Assembly: GCF_006715055.1 (NCBI RefSeq)
Contig: NZ_VFMN01000001.1
Location: forward strand, 3,658,001 to 3,722,000
Reading direction: 5' to 3'
Length of the DNA stretch: 64,000 bases
Source of the DNA: Lapillicoccus jejuensis
Lineage (GTDB): Bacteria > Actinomycetota > Actinomycetes > Actinomycetales > Dermatophilaceae
The notes beneath the pieces were generated by a model that was not told where the DNA came from, did no database searches, and saw only the letters and a program-made list of their open reading frames with translations. Positions 1-11,222 of the stretch are shown one piece after another; positions within the stretch are counted from its first letter, which is position 1; each line of letters begins with the position of its first letter. The position numbers and the translations under genes are program-made.

Positions 1-696
1 GCCTCCGCCCGCGCGACCGGTGAGCCGACCGGCGGGCGCCTGCCCGCGGCCGTCCTGTGGGACATGGACGGCACCCTCGTCGACAGCGAGCCCTACTGGA
101 TCGCCGAGGAGCACGCGCTGGTCGAGGAGTTCGGCGGCACGTGGAGCGACGAGCACGCCCACGCCCTCGTCGGGAACCCGCTCGAGGTGTCGGCGCAGTA
201 CATCCTCGACCACTCGCCGGTGACGCTGTCGGTCACGCAGGTGGTCGAGCGGCTGATGGGCGGGGTGATGGCGCGCGTCGAGGCGCAGGTGCCGTGGCGG
301 CCCGGAGCGCCCGAGCTGCTGGCCGCCTGCCGCGAGCGGGGGGTGCGCACCGCCCTCGTGACGATGTCCTGGCGACCGTTCACCGACCTCCTGACGCGCG
401 TGCTGCCCGCCGGCTCCTTCGACGTCGTCGTCCCCGGCGACGCGGTCACCCACGGCAAGCCGCACCCGGAGCCCTACCTCACCGCCGTGCGGGAGCTCGG
501 CCTGCGCGCCGCCGAGTGCGTGGCGCTCGAGGACTCGCCCTCCGGGGTGGCCTCGGCCGTCGCGGCCGGCGTGCCGACGATCGCCGTCCCGCACGTCGTG
601 CCCGTGCCGCGCACCGTCGGGGCGGTGCAGGTGCCCACCCTGGCCGGCCTCGCCCCCGAGGACCTCCTGCCGCTGCTCGACGCGGCCGCGCGGTAG
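1..696 (+). CDS. HAD-family hydrolase (phosphatase/phosphomutase-like), 5' partial
   Basis: The reading frame is open from the first base of the window, so the start lies upstream. An ATG at 64 would fall inside the catalytic DMDGT motif and remove the nucleophilic Asp, so it is not the start. Visible HAD motifs are DMDGTLVDSEP (motif I, nucleophile and acid/base Asp), the TMSW segment (motif II Thr), GKPHPEPY (motif III Lys) and ALEDSPSGV (motif IV acidic pair). The cap inserted after motif I is of the small helical type seen in beta-phosphoglucomutase-like and sugar-phosphate phosphatases. Substrate cannot be read from sequence. It converges with the next gene, with only 12 bases between the stops. 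Confidence 0.85.
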   Translation, partial: ASARATGEPTGGRLPAAVLWDMDGTLVDSEPYWIAEEHALVEEFGGTWSDEHAHALVGNPLEVSAQYILDHSPVTLSVTQVVERLMGGVMARVEAQVPWRPGAPELLAACRERGVRTALVTMSWRPFTDLLTRVLPAGSFDVVVPGDAVTHGKPHPEPYLTAVRELGLRAAECVALEDSPSGVASAVAAGVPTIAVPHVVPVPRTVGAVQVPTLAGLAPEDLLPLLDAAAR

Positions 697-708
697 CCGT
701 CGCCGGCG

Positions 709-1611
709 CTAGTCCTCATCCTCCAGCGCCGCCGAGCCGTGCGGGTCGACGGCGAGGTCGACGGCGTGGGTGGGCAGCGGCGGCGGGGTGCCGCCCCAGG
801 CCGGGCACAGGGCCTTGAAGTCGCACCAGCCGCACGTGCGGCCCCGGCTGGGGCGCCAGTCACCGGTCGCGGCGGCCTGCTGGATCGCGGCCCACACGGC
901 CGTGACGTTGCGCTCCGTGGCGCGCAGGTCGTCCTCGTCCGGCTCGTAGCGCAGGACCTCCTGGTTGCCGAGGTAGACCAGCTGCAGGACGCGCGGGACG
1001 ACCCCGTGCATCCGCCACAGCACCAGTGCGTAGAAGCGCAGCTGGAACAGGGCGCGCTGCTCGTAGCTCTCGCCGGGGGAGCGGCCCGTCTTGTAGTCGA
1101 CCACCCGCATGGCACCGTCGTCGGCGACGTCGAGCCGGTCGACGATCCCGCGCAGGGTGAGCGTGCCGTCGGGGGTCGGCACGTCGGCCTCGACGTAGAG
1201 CTCGCGCTCGCGCGGCTCGAGCGCGGTCGGGTCCTCGAGGGTGAACCACTGGTCGAGCAGCCGGCCCGCCTCGGCGAACCACGACTGCGGCGTGCGCTCC
1301 TCGTCCGCCTCGATCATCCGGGCGAGCTCGGGCTCCTCCTCGACGAGCCGCTCCCACTCGGGCTCGACGAGCGCGCGGGCGGCCTCGGTCGTGCGCTCGG
1401 GCGCGGGGAGGTCGAAGAGCCGCTCGAGGACGGCGTGGACGAGGGTGCCGCGCGCGGCGGCCGGGGACGGCGGGGCGGGCAGCCGGTCGACGACGCGGAA
1501 CCGGTAGAGCAGCGGGCACTGCTTGAAGTCGGCGGCCCGGCTGGGCGAGAGCGCCCGGGAGCGGCCGGGCAGCGGCTCGCGCAGCGGCACGGGCTGCGCG
1601 GTCGTCGTCAT
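709..1611 (-). CDS. RecB-family PD-(D/E)XK nuclease with Fe-S cysteine staple
   Basis: A 300-residue single-domain nuclease of the RecB/Cas4-like PD-(D/E)XK_1 family. The catalytic core is visible as GIVDRLD followed by VVDYKTG (acidic residue, then D-x-K). Cys32 plus Cys260, Cys263 and Cys269 (CGWC...C near the C-terminus) form the four-cysteine iron-sulfur staple known from AddB, Cas4 and Dna2. The start at 1611 (MTTTAQP) is preferred: the open frame continues upstream but runs antisense to the divergent NYN-like gene. The Mycobacterium homologue (Rv2119) also lies near trmI and the proteasome locus. The role in DNA repair is family inference. Confidence 0.85.
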   Translation of the reverse strand: MTTTAQPVPLREPLPGRSRALSPSRAADFKQCPLLYRFRVVDRLPAPPSPAAARGTLVHAVLERLFDLPAPERTTEAARALVEPEWERLVEEEPELARMIEADEERTPQSWFAEAGRLLDQWFTLEDPTALEPRERELYVEADVPTPDGTLTLRGIVDRLDVADDGAMRVVDYKTGRSPGESYEQRALFQLRFYALVLWRMHGVVPRVLQLVYLGNQEVLRYEPDEDDLRATERNVTAVWAAIQQAAATGDWRPSRGRTCGWCDFKALCPAWGGTPPPLPTHAVDLAVDPHGSAALEDED

Positions 1612-1677
1612 GGCCCGAGGGTACGTCGCGCCGCCGACAGCGCTCCCGCGGGACACCCGTCGTGCTGGGATGGGGCG

Positions 1678-2283
1678 GTGGACGAGGACGACCAGGACCT
1701 GGTGCTCGTCGTCGACGGTGCCAACGTCGTCGGCTCCCGGCCGGACGGCTGGTGGCGGGACCGTCCGGGCGCGGCCGTCCGGCTGCACCGCCGGCTCACC
1801 GACGCGGTGGGTGACGGGCGGGTCGCCGTACGGCGGCTCGTGCTCGTCCTCGAGGGGTTGGCGCGGCGCGGGGTGGAGGCGGGCGAGCTTGACGGGGTGA
1901 CCGTCGTGCACGCTCCCGGCTCGGGCGACGACGAGGTCGTCGGGCAGGTCGCGGCCCTCGTCGGCGCCGGGGAGCGGGTCGAGGTGGTCACCGCCGACCG
2001 CGGCCTCACCGAGCGGGTCGAGCGGGCGGGGGCCTCCGTACGGCGCCCCGGCCGGCTCCTCGAGGTCCTCGACGCCCTCTCGGGCTCAGGGCAGCAGCCC
2101 CGCGGTCCGCGCGCTGGTGAGCAGGCGACGCCGCATCCACCAGCGCGGGCCGACGGTGGCCCCGGCGACGAGCGCGACGGCCACGACGCCGGGGGTCCCG
2201 GGGAACTGCGGCAGGAACACCACCGCCGGACCGGCGACCGCGCCGAGCGCCTCGACCAAGGACGCGACCTGCCCCGGCGGTGA
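1678..2283 (+). CDS. NYN/PIN-like putative RNA-processing protein
   Basis: GTG start about 65 bp from the divergent nuclease gene. The N-terminus has LVLVVDGANVVGSRPDGWW, the acidic signature of NYN/PIN-fold nucleases, and later an SGDDEVV and a VVTADRGL segment that fit the other metal-binding acidic positions. The recognisable domain ends near residue 135 (LLEVLDAL). The remaining 65 or so residues are Arg/Gly/Pro-rich and lie antisense to the 3' part of the converging membrane-protein gene (2086-2637), so this tail may not be a selected protein sequence. Nuclease function is inferred from motifs only. Confidence 0.6.
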   Translation: MDEDDQDLVLVVDGANVVGSRPDGWWRDRPGAAVRLHRRLTDAVGDGRVAVRRLVLVLEGLARRGVEAGELDGVTVVHAPGSGDDEVVGQVAALVGAGERVEVVTADRGLTERVERAGASVRRPGRLLEVLDALSGSGQQPRGPRAGEQATPHPPARADGGPGDERDGHDAGGPGELRQEHHRRTGDRAERLDQGRDLPRR

Positions 2284-2637
2284 GGACTCGGCGCGGACGA
2301 GCGCGGCCGCCACGGCCCGGTCCTCGGGCGGCAGCGGCATCCGCTGCACCAGACGGGCCCTGACCTCACCGACCCGGTGGCGGTCCGCCCCGGACCACAG
2401 GGCGCGCCCCTCGGGCGAGCGCAGGTCCGCCCACCACCGGCTCGCCACCGTGGCGACGACGCCGAGGGCGGCGACTCCGAGGACGAGGGCGAACGGCACC
2501 CGGTCCGGCCCGGACGTGGCCGGCCACCGGCCCCGCAGCACCAGGAGGAGGACACCGACGGCCACGAGGACGACGGCGGCGACGACGGTCTGGCGCACCA
2601 GGTAGCGCCGTCGGGTCGTCACGCCCGCCGTGCTCAC
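2086..2637 (-). CDS. four-TM membrane protein, paralogue D of a tandem quartet
   Basis: A protein of 183 residues, last of four adjacent small membrane proteins transcribed leftward. It has an N-terminal TM pair, a cytosolic stretch with EVRARLVQRMPLPPEDRAVA, a second TM pair and a basic tail ending RRRLLTSARTAGLLP. The GTG start at 2637 overlaps the TGA of the preceding gene (GTGA), so translation is probably coupled. The middle motif and the tail are shared with its three neighbours. No function is known to me. Its 3' end overlaps the converging NYN-like frame by 198 bp, and the conserved tail argues that this gene is the real one there. Confidence 0.75.
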   Translation of the reverse strand: MSTAGVTTRRRYLVRQTVVAAVVLVAVGVLLLVLRGRWPATSGPDRVPFALVLGVAALGVVATVASRWWADLRSPEGRALWSGADRHRVGEVRARLVQRMPLPPEDRAVAAALVRAESSPPGQVASLVEALGAVAGPAVVFLPQFPGTPGVVAVALVAGATVGPRWWMRRRLLTSARTAGLLP

Positions 2638-3053
2638 CACAGCCGTTCCGGCCGGACGCCCTGGCGGCGGGCCACCAGGGTCTGCCGCCCGATCGTCACC
2701 AGGGCCGAGAGCGCGATCGAGGCCGCGGCGGCGAAGAGGACGAGCAGCAGCCCGCCGTCGGGCTGCCGGGCGGCGTACGCGATCTGCGCCGCGCAGAGCA
2801 CGAGCAGCCCCGCCATGGTCAGCGCGGTGAGCGCTCCCTGCTCGACGACCGCCACGGCCAGGGGGCGCTGCTCGGGGGTCAGCCGGTCTCCACGACGCAG
2901 CACCCGGGTCACCTCGCTGAGGCGGCCCGGTCGCGGCACCTGCGCCGCGTGCCGCGCGCGCCAGCGGGCGTGACCGACGAGCGCGACGACACCGGTGGCG
3001 ACGCAGACCAGCGCCGCCACCACGTCGACCAGCGAGGTCGTCCGGCTGTCCAC
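2634..3053 (-). CDS. three-TM membrane protein, paralogue C of a tandem quartet
   Basis: A 139-residue protein with one N-terminal TM helix, a cytosolic segment containing VTRVLRRGDRLTPEQRPLAVAVV, a TM pair, and a basic tail GRQTLVARRQGVRPERLW. The GTG at 3053 is chosen because a G-rich Shine-Dalgarno stretch lies directly upstream; a GTG at 3080 lacks one. Its stop overlaps the start of paralogue D. The motif R-x-G-x-x-L-(T/S/P)-x-x-x-R-x-x-A followed by two TM helices is the common unit of the quartet. Unknown function. Confidence 0.7.
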   Translation of the reverse strand: MDSRTTSLVDVVAALVCVATGVVALVGHARWRARHAAQVPRPGRLSEVTRVLRRGDRLTPEQRPLAVAVVEQGALTALTMAGLLVLCAAQIAYAARQPDGGLLLVLFAAAASIALSALVTIGRQTLVARRQGVRPERLW

Positions 3054-3118
3054 GGCCCACCCCCCAGAGCTGCGCCGCACGAGGTGGCGCGGCTGCCCCG
3101 GACGCTACTCCTGCGCGG

Positions 3119-3730
3119 TCAGCCGCGCCGCGTCGCGGCCAGCAGGTCGGCGCGCACGGAGCGGGTGCGGCGCACCTCGGCGACGCCGACGGCGACGAAG
3201 ACGACGAGGTGGGCGATGGTCGCGACCAGCTGGCTCTGGCCGGCGACCTGGCGGCTGAGCGCGAACGAGACCCCCACGACGAGGAACGCCAGCACCACGA
3301 CGAAGCCGATCGACCGGCCGAGCCCGAGGCGCCGGCTGACGACGCGAGCCAGGTCGTCGGCGACCTCCTGCGCGGCGGCGTCGAGCGGCTCGCCGCGCCG
3401 CAACCGCTCGCGGACCGCGCCGACCTCGGCGAACCCGGTCCCCGAGCGCGCGGCGACCCGCTGCTCGGTCCGACTGGGCAGCCGCAGCAGGGCCCAGGCG
3501 CCGAGGACGACGGCGAGGTCGACCACGACCCCCTGCGCCACCGACCCGGCCGCGGTGCCCTGACCGCCCGCGAGCAGCACGAGGGCACCGACGCCGCCGA
3601 CGACGAGCAGGAGCAGCGCGGCGAGCCGCAGGTCGCTGCACAGGAAGTAGCGGGCGGCGAGGCTGCGCGGCTGTGACACGGCGTCGTCAGCGGGCCCGCC
3701 GGCGCCGGGCTGGTGGGCGATGCGGCTCAC
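3119..3730 (-). CDS. four-TM membrane protein, paralogue B of a tandem quartet
   Basis: A 203-residue protein: about 30 hydrophilic residues, a TM pair (LAALLLLVVGGVGALVLLAG and the following VVVDLAVVLGAWALL), a cytosolic segment with AVRERLRRGEPLDAAAQEVADD, a second TM pair and a basic tail RSVRADLLAATRRG. The GTG start at 3730 overlaps the stop of paralogue A (GTGA). The arrangement duplicates that of paralogue D, as if a TM pair had been added before the common unit. No family name can be given. Confidence 0.7.
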   Translation of the reverse strand: MSRIAHQPGAGGPADDAVSQPRSLAARYFLCSDLRLAALLLLVVGGVGALVLLAGGQGTAAGSVAQGVVVDLAVVLGAWALLRLPSRTEQRVAARSGTGFAEVGAVRERLRRGEPLDAAAQEVADDLARVVSRRLGLGRSIGFVVVLAFLVVGVSFALSRQVAGQSQLVATIAHLVVFVAVGVAEVRRTRSVRADLLAATRRG

Positions 3731-4074
3731 GCCTTGCGCGTCGACGCCGAGGACGCTGACGAGGCCGTACGGAGCCGTCGAGGGACCAGGCCGATGCGCG
3801 CGCCCTGGGTGAGCAGCCGGTGGGTGCGCTGGATCCACCACACGACGGCGACGACGAGCAGGACCGCGGTGCCGGCCAGCAGCCACCAGGCCTTCAGCAC
3901 GACCGCGAGGACCGCGACGAGGACGGCCAGGCCGACCCACACCAGGGCGACGTACCGCTGCGCGTCGGCGCGCTCGACGACCTGCTGCGCGACGCGGCGG
4001 TCCGCGGCCGACATGGGGGAGCCGGCCCGCAGGGCCTGCCGCACGCGTTGTTCCGACCGCCAGTCGCTCGCCAT
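3727..4074 (-). CDS. two-TM membrane protein, paralogue A of a tandem quartet
   Basis: The shortest member, 115 residues, and in effect the bare common unit: a cytosolic start with RVRQALRAGSPMSAADRRVA, a TM pair (about residues 42-82), and a basic tail RTHRLLTQGARIGLVPRR. The ATG at 4074 has GGAGG a few bases upstream. It lies 45 bp downstream of metH on the same strand and may be cotranscribed with it, but no functional link is visible. Confidence 0.7.
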   Translation of the reverse strand: MASDWRSEQRVRQALRAGSPMSAADRRVAQQVVERADAQRYVALVWVGLAVLVAVLAVVLKAWWLLAGTAVLLVVAVVWWIQRTHRLLTQGARIGLVPRRLRTASSASSASTRKA

Positions 4075-4118
4075 CACGCCTCCGTCCTCATGCGCTGATC
4101 CTGCCGCATCGGCCCCGC

Positions 4119-7952
<3,834 letters not shown>

Positions 7953-8078
7953 AGGCAGGTCAGCGTCCTCAGCAGTCGGTCCGGCCAGGGGTCGCGCCGG
8001 TCGAGCACCCAGTATGGCGCGGGGCACCGACGCCCCCCGCGGCCCGTCCGCTCCGTGACCGGGCCGGACGGCCTGTCG

Positions 8079-8084
8079 TAGGGT
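8079..8084 (+). promoter_or_regulatory. -10 hexamer TAGGGT of the M50 protease gene
   Basis: Seven bases separate it from the ATG at 8092, so the transcript would start at or next to the start codon. Confidence 0.5.
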
Positions 8085-8091
8085 CGTGCCC

Positions 8092-9252
8092 ATGACCGCC
8101 GGCCCGACCGCCCCGTCGTACGGCTGGCGGGTCGGGAGCCTGCGAGGCGTGCCCGTCTTCATCGGCCGCTCCTACCCGCTCATCGCGCTGGTCGTCGTCG
8201 GGCTCACCGCCTTCCGGGTCCCCGACCCGCGCACCGGGCAGACCGGCGGCCTGTACGGCGTCGCCGTCGGCGTGGCGAGCGCGCTGCTGCTCCTGGTGTC
8301 GGTGCTCGTCCACGAGGGTGCGCACGCGGTCGTCGCCGCCCGGCTCGGGCACCGCGTCGACCGCATCGTGGCCGACGTCTGGGGCGGCCACACGGTGTAC
8401 GACGGCGGGGTGGCCCGCCCCGGGTCGAGCGCCGCCATCGCCGTGTCGGGCCCGGTCGCCAACCTCGTCGTCGCCGGCCTCGCGTACGCCGCCCGGGGGC
8501 CCGTCGGGGACGGGACGCCCGGTCTGCTGCTCTCCTACCTCTTCCTCGGCAACCTCCTCCTCGGGGTCGTCAACCTGCTGCCGGGCCTGCCCCTCGACGG
8601 CGGCTTCGTCGTCGACTCCCTCGTGTGGAAGGTGACCGGCAGCCGCCACGTCGGCCTCCTGGTCGCCGGGTGGCTCGGCCGGCTGCTCGTCGTCGCGGCC
8701 GTGCTGCTGCTCGTCGGCCTGCCGCTGCTGCGGGGGGCGTCGCCGGCGCCGTTCACCGTCGTCTACGTCGCCCTCATCGGCGCCTTCCTGTGGAACGGGG
8801 CCACCGCTGCCGTGCGGGCCGGCGGCAACGGACGGGCCATGGAGCGGGTGCCGGTCGGGCAGGTGCTGAGGCCGGTCGCCTCGGCGGGCGTCCACGAACC
8901 GTTGGGGCAGGTGCTCGCCCGGCTCGACGGCTTCCCGGGCGCCGTCGTCGTCCACGCCCCCGACGGACGGCCCGCCGGCCTGCTCGACCGGGAGGCGGCG
9001 CACGCCGTCCACCCCGCCGACCTCACGGCCGGGCTGACCACCGCGGCCGTGCTGCTGCGCCAGCCGCCCGGGTGGGCCGTCGTCGTCGACCCGGCGGCCG
9101 ACAGCGCGGTGCTCGTCGACGCCGTCGTGTCGGCGGGTGGTGGTCCGGACGACCCGGTGCCCGCGCTCGTCGTCGTCCTCGACCCGTCCGGTCGGCCGGT
9201 CGGGTCGGTGTCGCTCAGCGAGCTCGACGCCGCCGTTCGCGCGCGACGCTGA
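8092..9252 (+). CDS. M50 (site-2 protease) family zinc metalloprotease with regulatory C-terminal domain
   Basis: A 386-residue polytopic membrane protein. The zinc site HEGAH (His74, Glu75, His78) lies in a TM helix. The second site has [12 protein letters not shown] with the ligand Asp near residue 169; both are diagnostic of intramembrane site-2 proteases. About five or six TM segments fill residues 20-225. After these comes a soluble region of about 140 residues with two CBS-like halves, which in this family senses nucleotides. The ATG at 8092 is preferred over GTG 8086 because of promoter spacing. A homologue neighbours trmI and arc in other actinobacteria; the substrate is unknown. Confidence 0.88.
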   Translation: MTAGPTAPSYGWRVGSLRGVPVFIGRSYPLIALVVVGLTAFRVPDPRTGQTGGLYGVAVGVASALLLLVSVLVHEGAHAVVAARLGHRVDRIVADVWGGHTVYDGGVARPGSSAAIAVSGPVANLVVAGLAYAARGPVGDGTPGLLLSYLFLGNLLLGVVNLLPGLPLDGGFVVDSLVWKVTGSRHVGLLVAGWLGRLLVVAAVLLLVGLPLLRGASPAPFTVVYVALIGAFLWNGATAAVRAGGNGRAMERVPVGQVLRPVASAGVHEPLGQVLARLDGFPGAVVVHAPDGRPAGLLDREAAHAVHPADLTAGLTTAAVLLRQPPGWAVVVDPAADSAVLVDAVVSAGGGPDDPVPALVVVLDPSGRPVGSVSLSELDAAVRARR

Positions 9253-9404
9253 CCACCGCCGGGCGCCGGACGGCCCGTCCGTCCACAACCCCCCGCGCGG
9301 CCGCGCGTCGTCCACAGGATCCTCGCGTTCGCTGGCGGCGACGCGTCCGATGCGGTGTGATTTGTTCCGCTCGGGACAGTCACCCGCGGGACGCGGGGAG
9401 AGGG

Positions 9405-9959
9405 GTGGAGACGGTGGGGGCGGAGAGCACGATGGTGGGCGACCCGGGGGTCGTCGAGGCGCTGGTCGGTGACGCGCAGGTGGCGCCGGTCGGCCCGCGG
9501 GTGCGGGTGTCGCGGGAGGGGGCGGTCGCCCCCATGGGTCGGGCCGCCGAGGGCCTGCTCGCCCCCGGGGTGCCGGGGGTCAACCAGGTCCTGCTCGTGG
9601 GGCGGGTCTCGACCTCGGCCCACGAGCAGGAGATGCCGAGCGGGGACGTGCTCGTCACCCTGCGGCTCGTCGTCCCGCGGCCGGCGAGCAGGACGCTGGG
9701 CGACCGACGACGACCGCGGGTCCCGGTCGACACCATCGAGATCGCCTGCTGGTCGGCGGCGACCCGGCGGCGGGCGCTGCGCTTCTCGGGCGGTGAGCTG
9801 GTCGAGGTGAGCGGGGCGCTGCGCCGCCGCTTCTACCGGGCGGGCGCGGTGGCCCTCAGCCGCTACGAGGTCGAGGCGCGGTCGCTGCGCCGGGTCCGCG
9901 AGGTCACGGCGGCGAAGGTCGTCGTGGGGGACGTCGTGGGGGAGGCCGTGGGGGAGTGA
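9405..9959 (+). CDS. SSB-like OB-fold protein
   Basis: A 184-residue protein whose central part (GVNQVLLVGRVSTSAHEQEMPSG, then LVTLRLVVPRP and VDTIEIACWSAATRR) matches the strand order of single-stranded-DNA-binding proteins. It lacks the long Gly-rich, acidic-tipped tail of true SSB. The GTG at 9405 is chosen for its GGGGAGAG upstream; GTG 9414 and ATG 9432 are in-frame alternatives. The 150-bp gap before it holds two GTCCACA motifs (9281, 9310) around a 14-bp GC palindrome (9294-9307). It stands just before trmI. A role in nucleic-acid metabolism is inferred. Confidence 0.7.
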   Translation: METVGAESTMVGDPGVVEALVGDAQVAPVGPRVRVSREGAVAPMGRAAEGLLAPGVPGVNQVLLVGRVSTSAHEQEMPSGDVLVTLRLVVPRPASRTLGDRRRPRVPVDTIEIACWSAATRRRALRFSGGELVEVSGALRRRFYRAGAVALSRYEVEARSLRRVREVTAAKVVVGDVVGEAVGE

Positions 9960-10016
9960 GCCCGGTGGGTGGGCGGGCCGTGACGGGCCGTGATCCGGGG
10001 TCGGGTGCCGCGACCC

Positions 10017-10022
10017 TAGACT
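10017..10022 (+). promoter_or_regulatory. -10 hexamer TAGACT of trmI
   Basis: Eight bases upstream of the GTG at 10031, which supports this start and a leaderless message. Confidence 0.5.
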
Positions 10023-10030
10023 GACCCGCC

Positions 10031-11161
10031 GTGACGAGCAGCGTGCCCCCGACCCCGCCGGCCCCGGACGAGGACGAGCGCCGGGAGGCGGGCGGGTCGG
10101 GCGCCGTCCCGGCCCCGGCGCACGGGGCCCTCTCGGTCGGCGACCGGGTGCAGCTGACGGACCCGAAGGGCCGGCTGCACACCATCACCCTCGAGGCGGG
10201 CCGGGAGTTCCACACCCACCACGGGATCCTGCGGCACGACGACGTCCTGGGCCGACCCGACGGGTCGGTCGTGGCCAACACGGCCGGTGTGGAGTACCTC
10301 TGCCTGCGCCCGCTGCTGGCCGACTACGTCATGTCGATGCCGCGCGGGGCCGCGGTCGTCTACCCCAAGGACTCGGGGCAGATCGTCATGATGGCCGACA
10401 TCTTCCCCGGGGCCCGGGTGGTCGAGGCCGGTGTCGGGTCGGGGGCCCTGAGCATGTCGCTGCTGCGCGCGGTCGGCGAGTCCGGGCGGCTGGTGTCGTT
10501 CGAGCGCCGCGAGGACTTCGCCGACATCGCCCGCGGCAACGCCCGCGCCTTCTTCGGGGCGGACCACCCGGCCTGGGAGGTCGTCGTCGGTGACCTCGTC
10601 GAGGCGCTGCCGCGCACCCTCGAGCCGGGCACCGTCGACCGCGTCGTCCTCGACATGCTCGCCCCGTGGGAGTGCCTCGACGTCGTCGGCGACGCGCTGG
10701 CGCCGGGTGGGGTGCTCATCTGCTACGTCGCCACCGCGACCCAGCTCAGCCGGGTCGCGGAGGCGATCCGCGAGCACGGTGGCTGGACCGAGCCGTCGGC
10801 CTGGGAGTCGCTCGTGCGCGGGTGGCACCTCGAGGGGCTCGCGGTCCGGCCCGAGCACCGGATGCACGGCCACACCGGGTTCCTCATCACCACGCGCCGG
10901 CTCGCCCCCGGGGTCTGCGCGCCCCGTCGCTCCCGCCGTCCGGCCAAGGGCGCGTACGGCGACGCGTCGGGCACCTCGGGCGCCTCGGGCGCGGCGGGCG
11001 CGTCCACCCCCGCCGACCCGTCCACCCCCGACGGGGTCGGGACCGAGCTGCGCGACGTGCCGGCCCAGGAGTGGACGGCGGAGGCGCTGGGGGAGCGGAC
11101 GGTGTCGGAGAAGCGGATCCGACGCGTGCGCCGTTCTGTGACCGAAACCTCCGAGAGTTGA
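10031..11161 (+). CDS. trmI: tRNA (adenine(58)-N1)-methyltransferase TrmI
   Basis: A 376-residue class I SAM methyltransferase. The N-terminal beta domain contains GDRVQLTDPKGRLHTITLEAG. The catalytic domain has the SAM motif VEAGVGSGALSMSLLRAVG near residue 131 and DRVVLDMLAPWECLD. It methylates A58 in the T-loop of tRNA as a tetramer in known actinobacterial homologues (Rv2118c). Unusually, about 90 residues follow the catalytic domain, with a low-complexity Ser/Gly/Ala/Pro section (GTSGASGAAGAS). It lies immediately upstream of arc, as in Mycobacterium. Confidence 0.93.
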   Translation: MTSSVPPTPPAPDEDERREAGGSGAVPAPAHGALSVGDRVQLTDPKGRLHTITLEAGREFHTHHGILRHDDVLGRPDGSVVANTAGVEYLCLRPLLADYVMSMPRGAAVVYPKDSGQIVMMADIFPGARVVEAGVGSGALSMSLLRAVGESGRLVSFERREDFADIARGNARAFFGADHPAWEVVVGDLVEALPRTLEPGTVDRVVLDMLAPWECLDVVGDALAPGGVLICYVATATQLSRVAEAIREHGGWTEPSAWESLVRGWHLEGLAVRPEHRMHGHTGFLITTRRLAPGVCAPRRSRRPAKGAYGDASGTSGASGAAGASTPADPSTPDGVGTELRDVPAQEWTAEALGERTVSEKRIRRVRRSVTETSES

Positions 11162-11175
11162 GCAGGGCGGCGGGT

Positions 11176-11181
11176 TAGGGT
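11176..11181 (+). promoter_or_regulatory. -10 hexamer TAGGGT of arc
   Basis: This hexamer lies about 40 bp before the ATG at 11223, so arc has a short leader with a GGAGG ribosome site at 11211-11215 (spacing 7). Confidence 0.45.
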
Positions 11182-11222
11182 CGTAAGGGCCCGCTGATCC
11201 GCCCCCTCCCGGAGGTGTGCCG

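Noticed and set aside
7953-8091. Cobalamin or SAH riboswitch upstream of metH
   Set aside because: The 140-bp leader has a short GAGGACGCTGACC stretch vaguely like part of an SAH element, but no pairing scheme or B12-box could be built.
9281-9316. DnaA-box cluster or replication origin
   Set aside because: Only two partial GTCCACA motifs (9281, 9310) around a GC palindrome; no dnaA, AT-rich unwinding region or further boxes.
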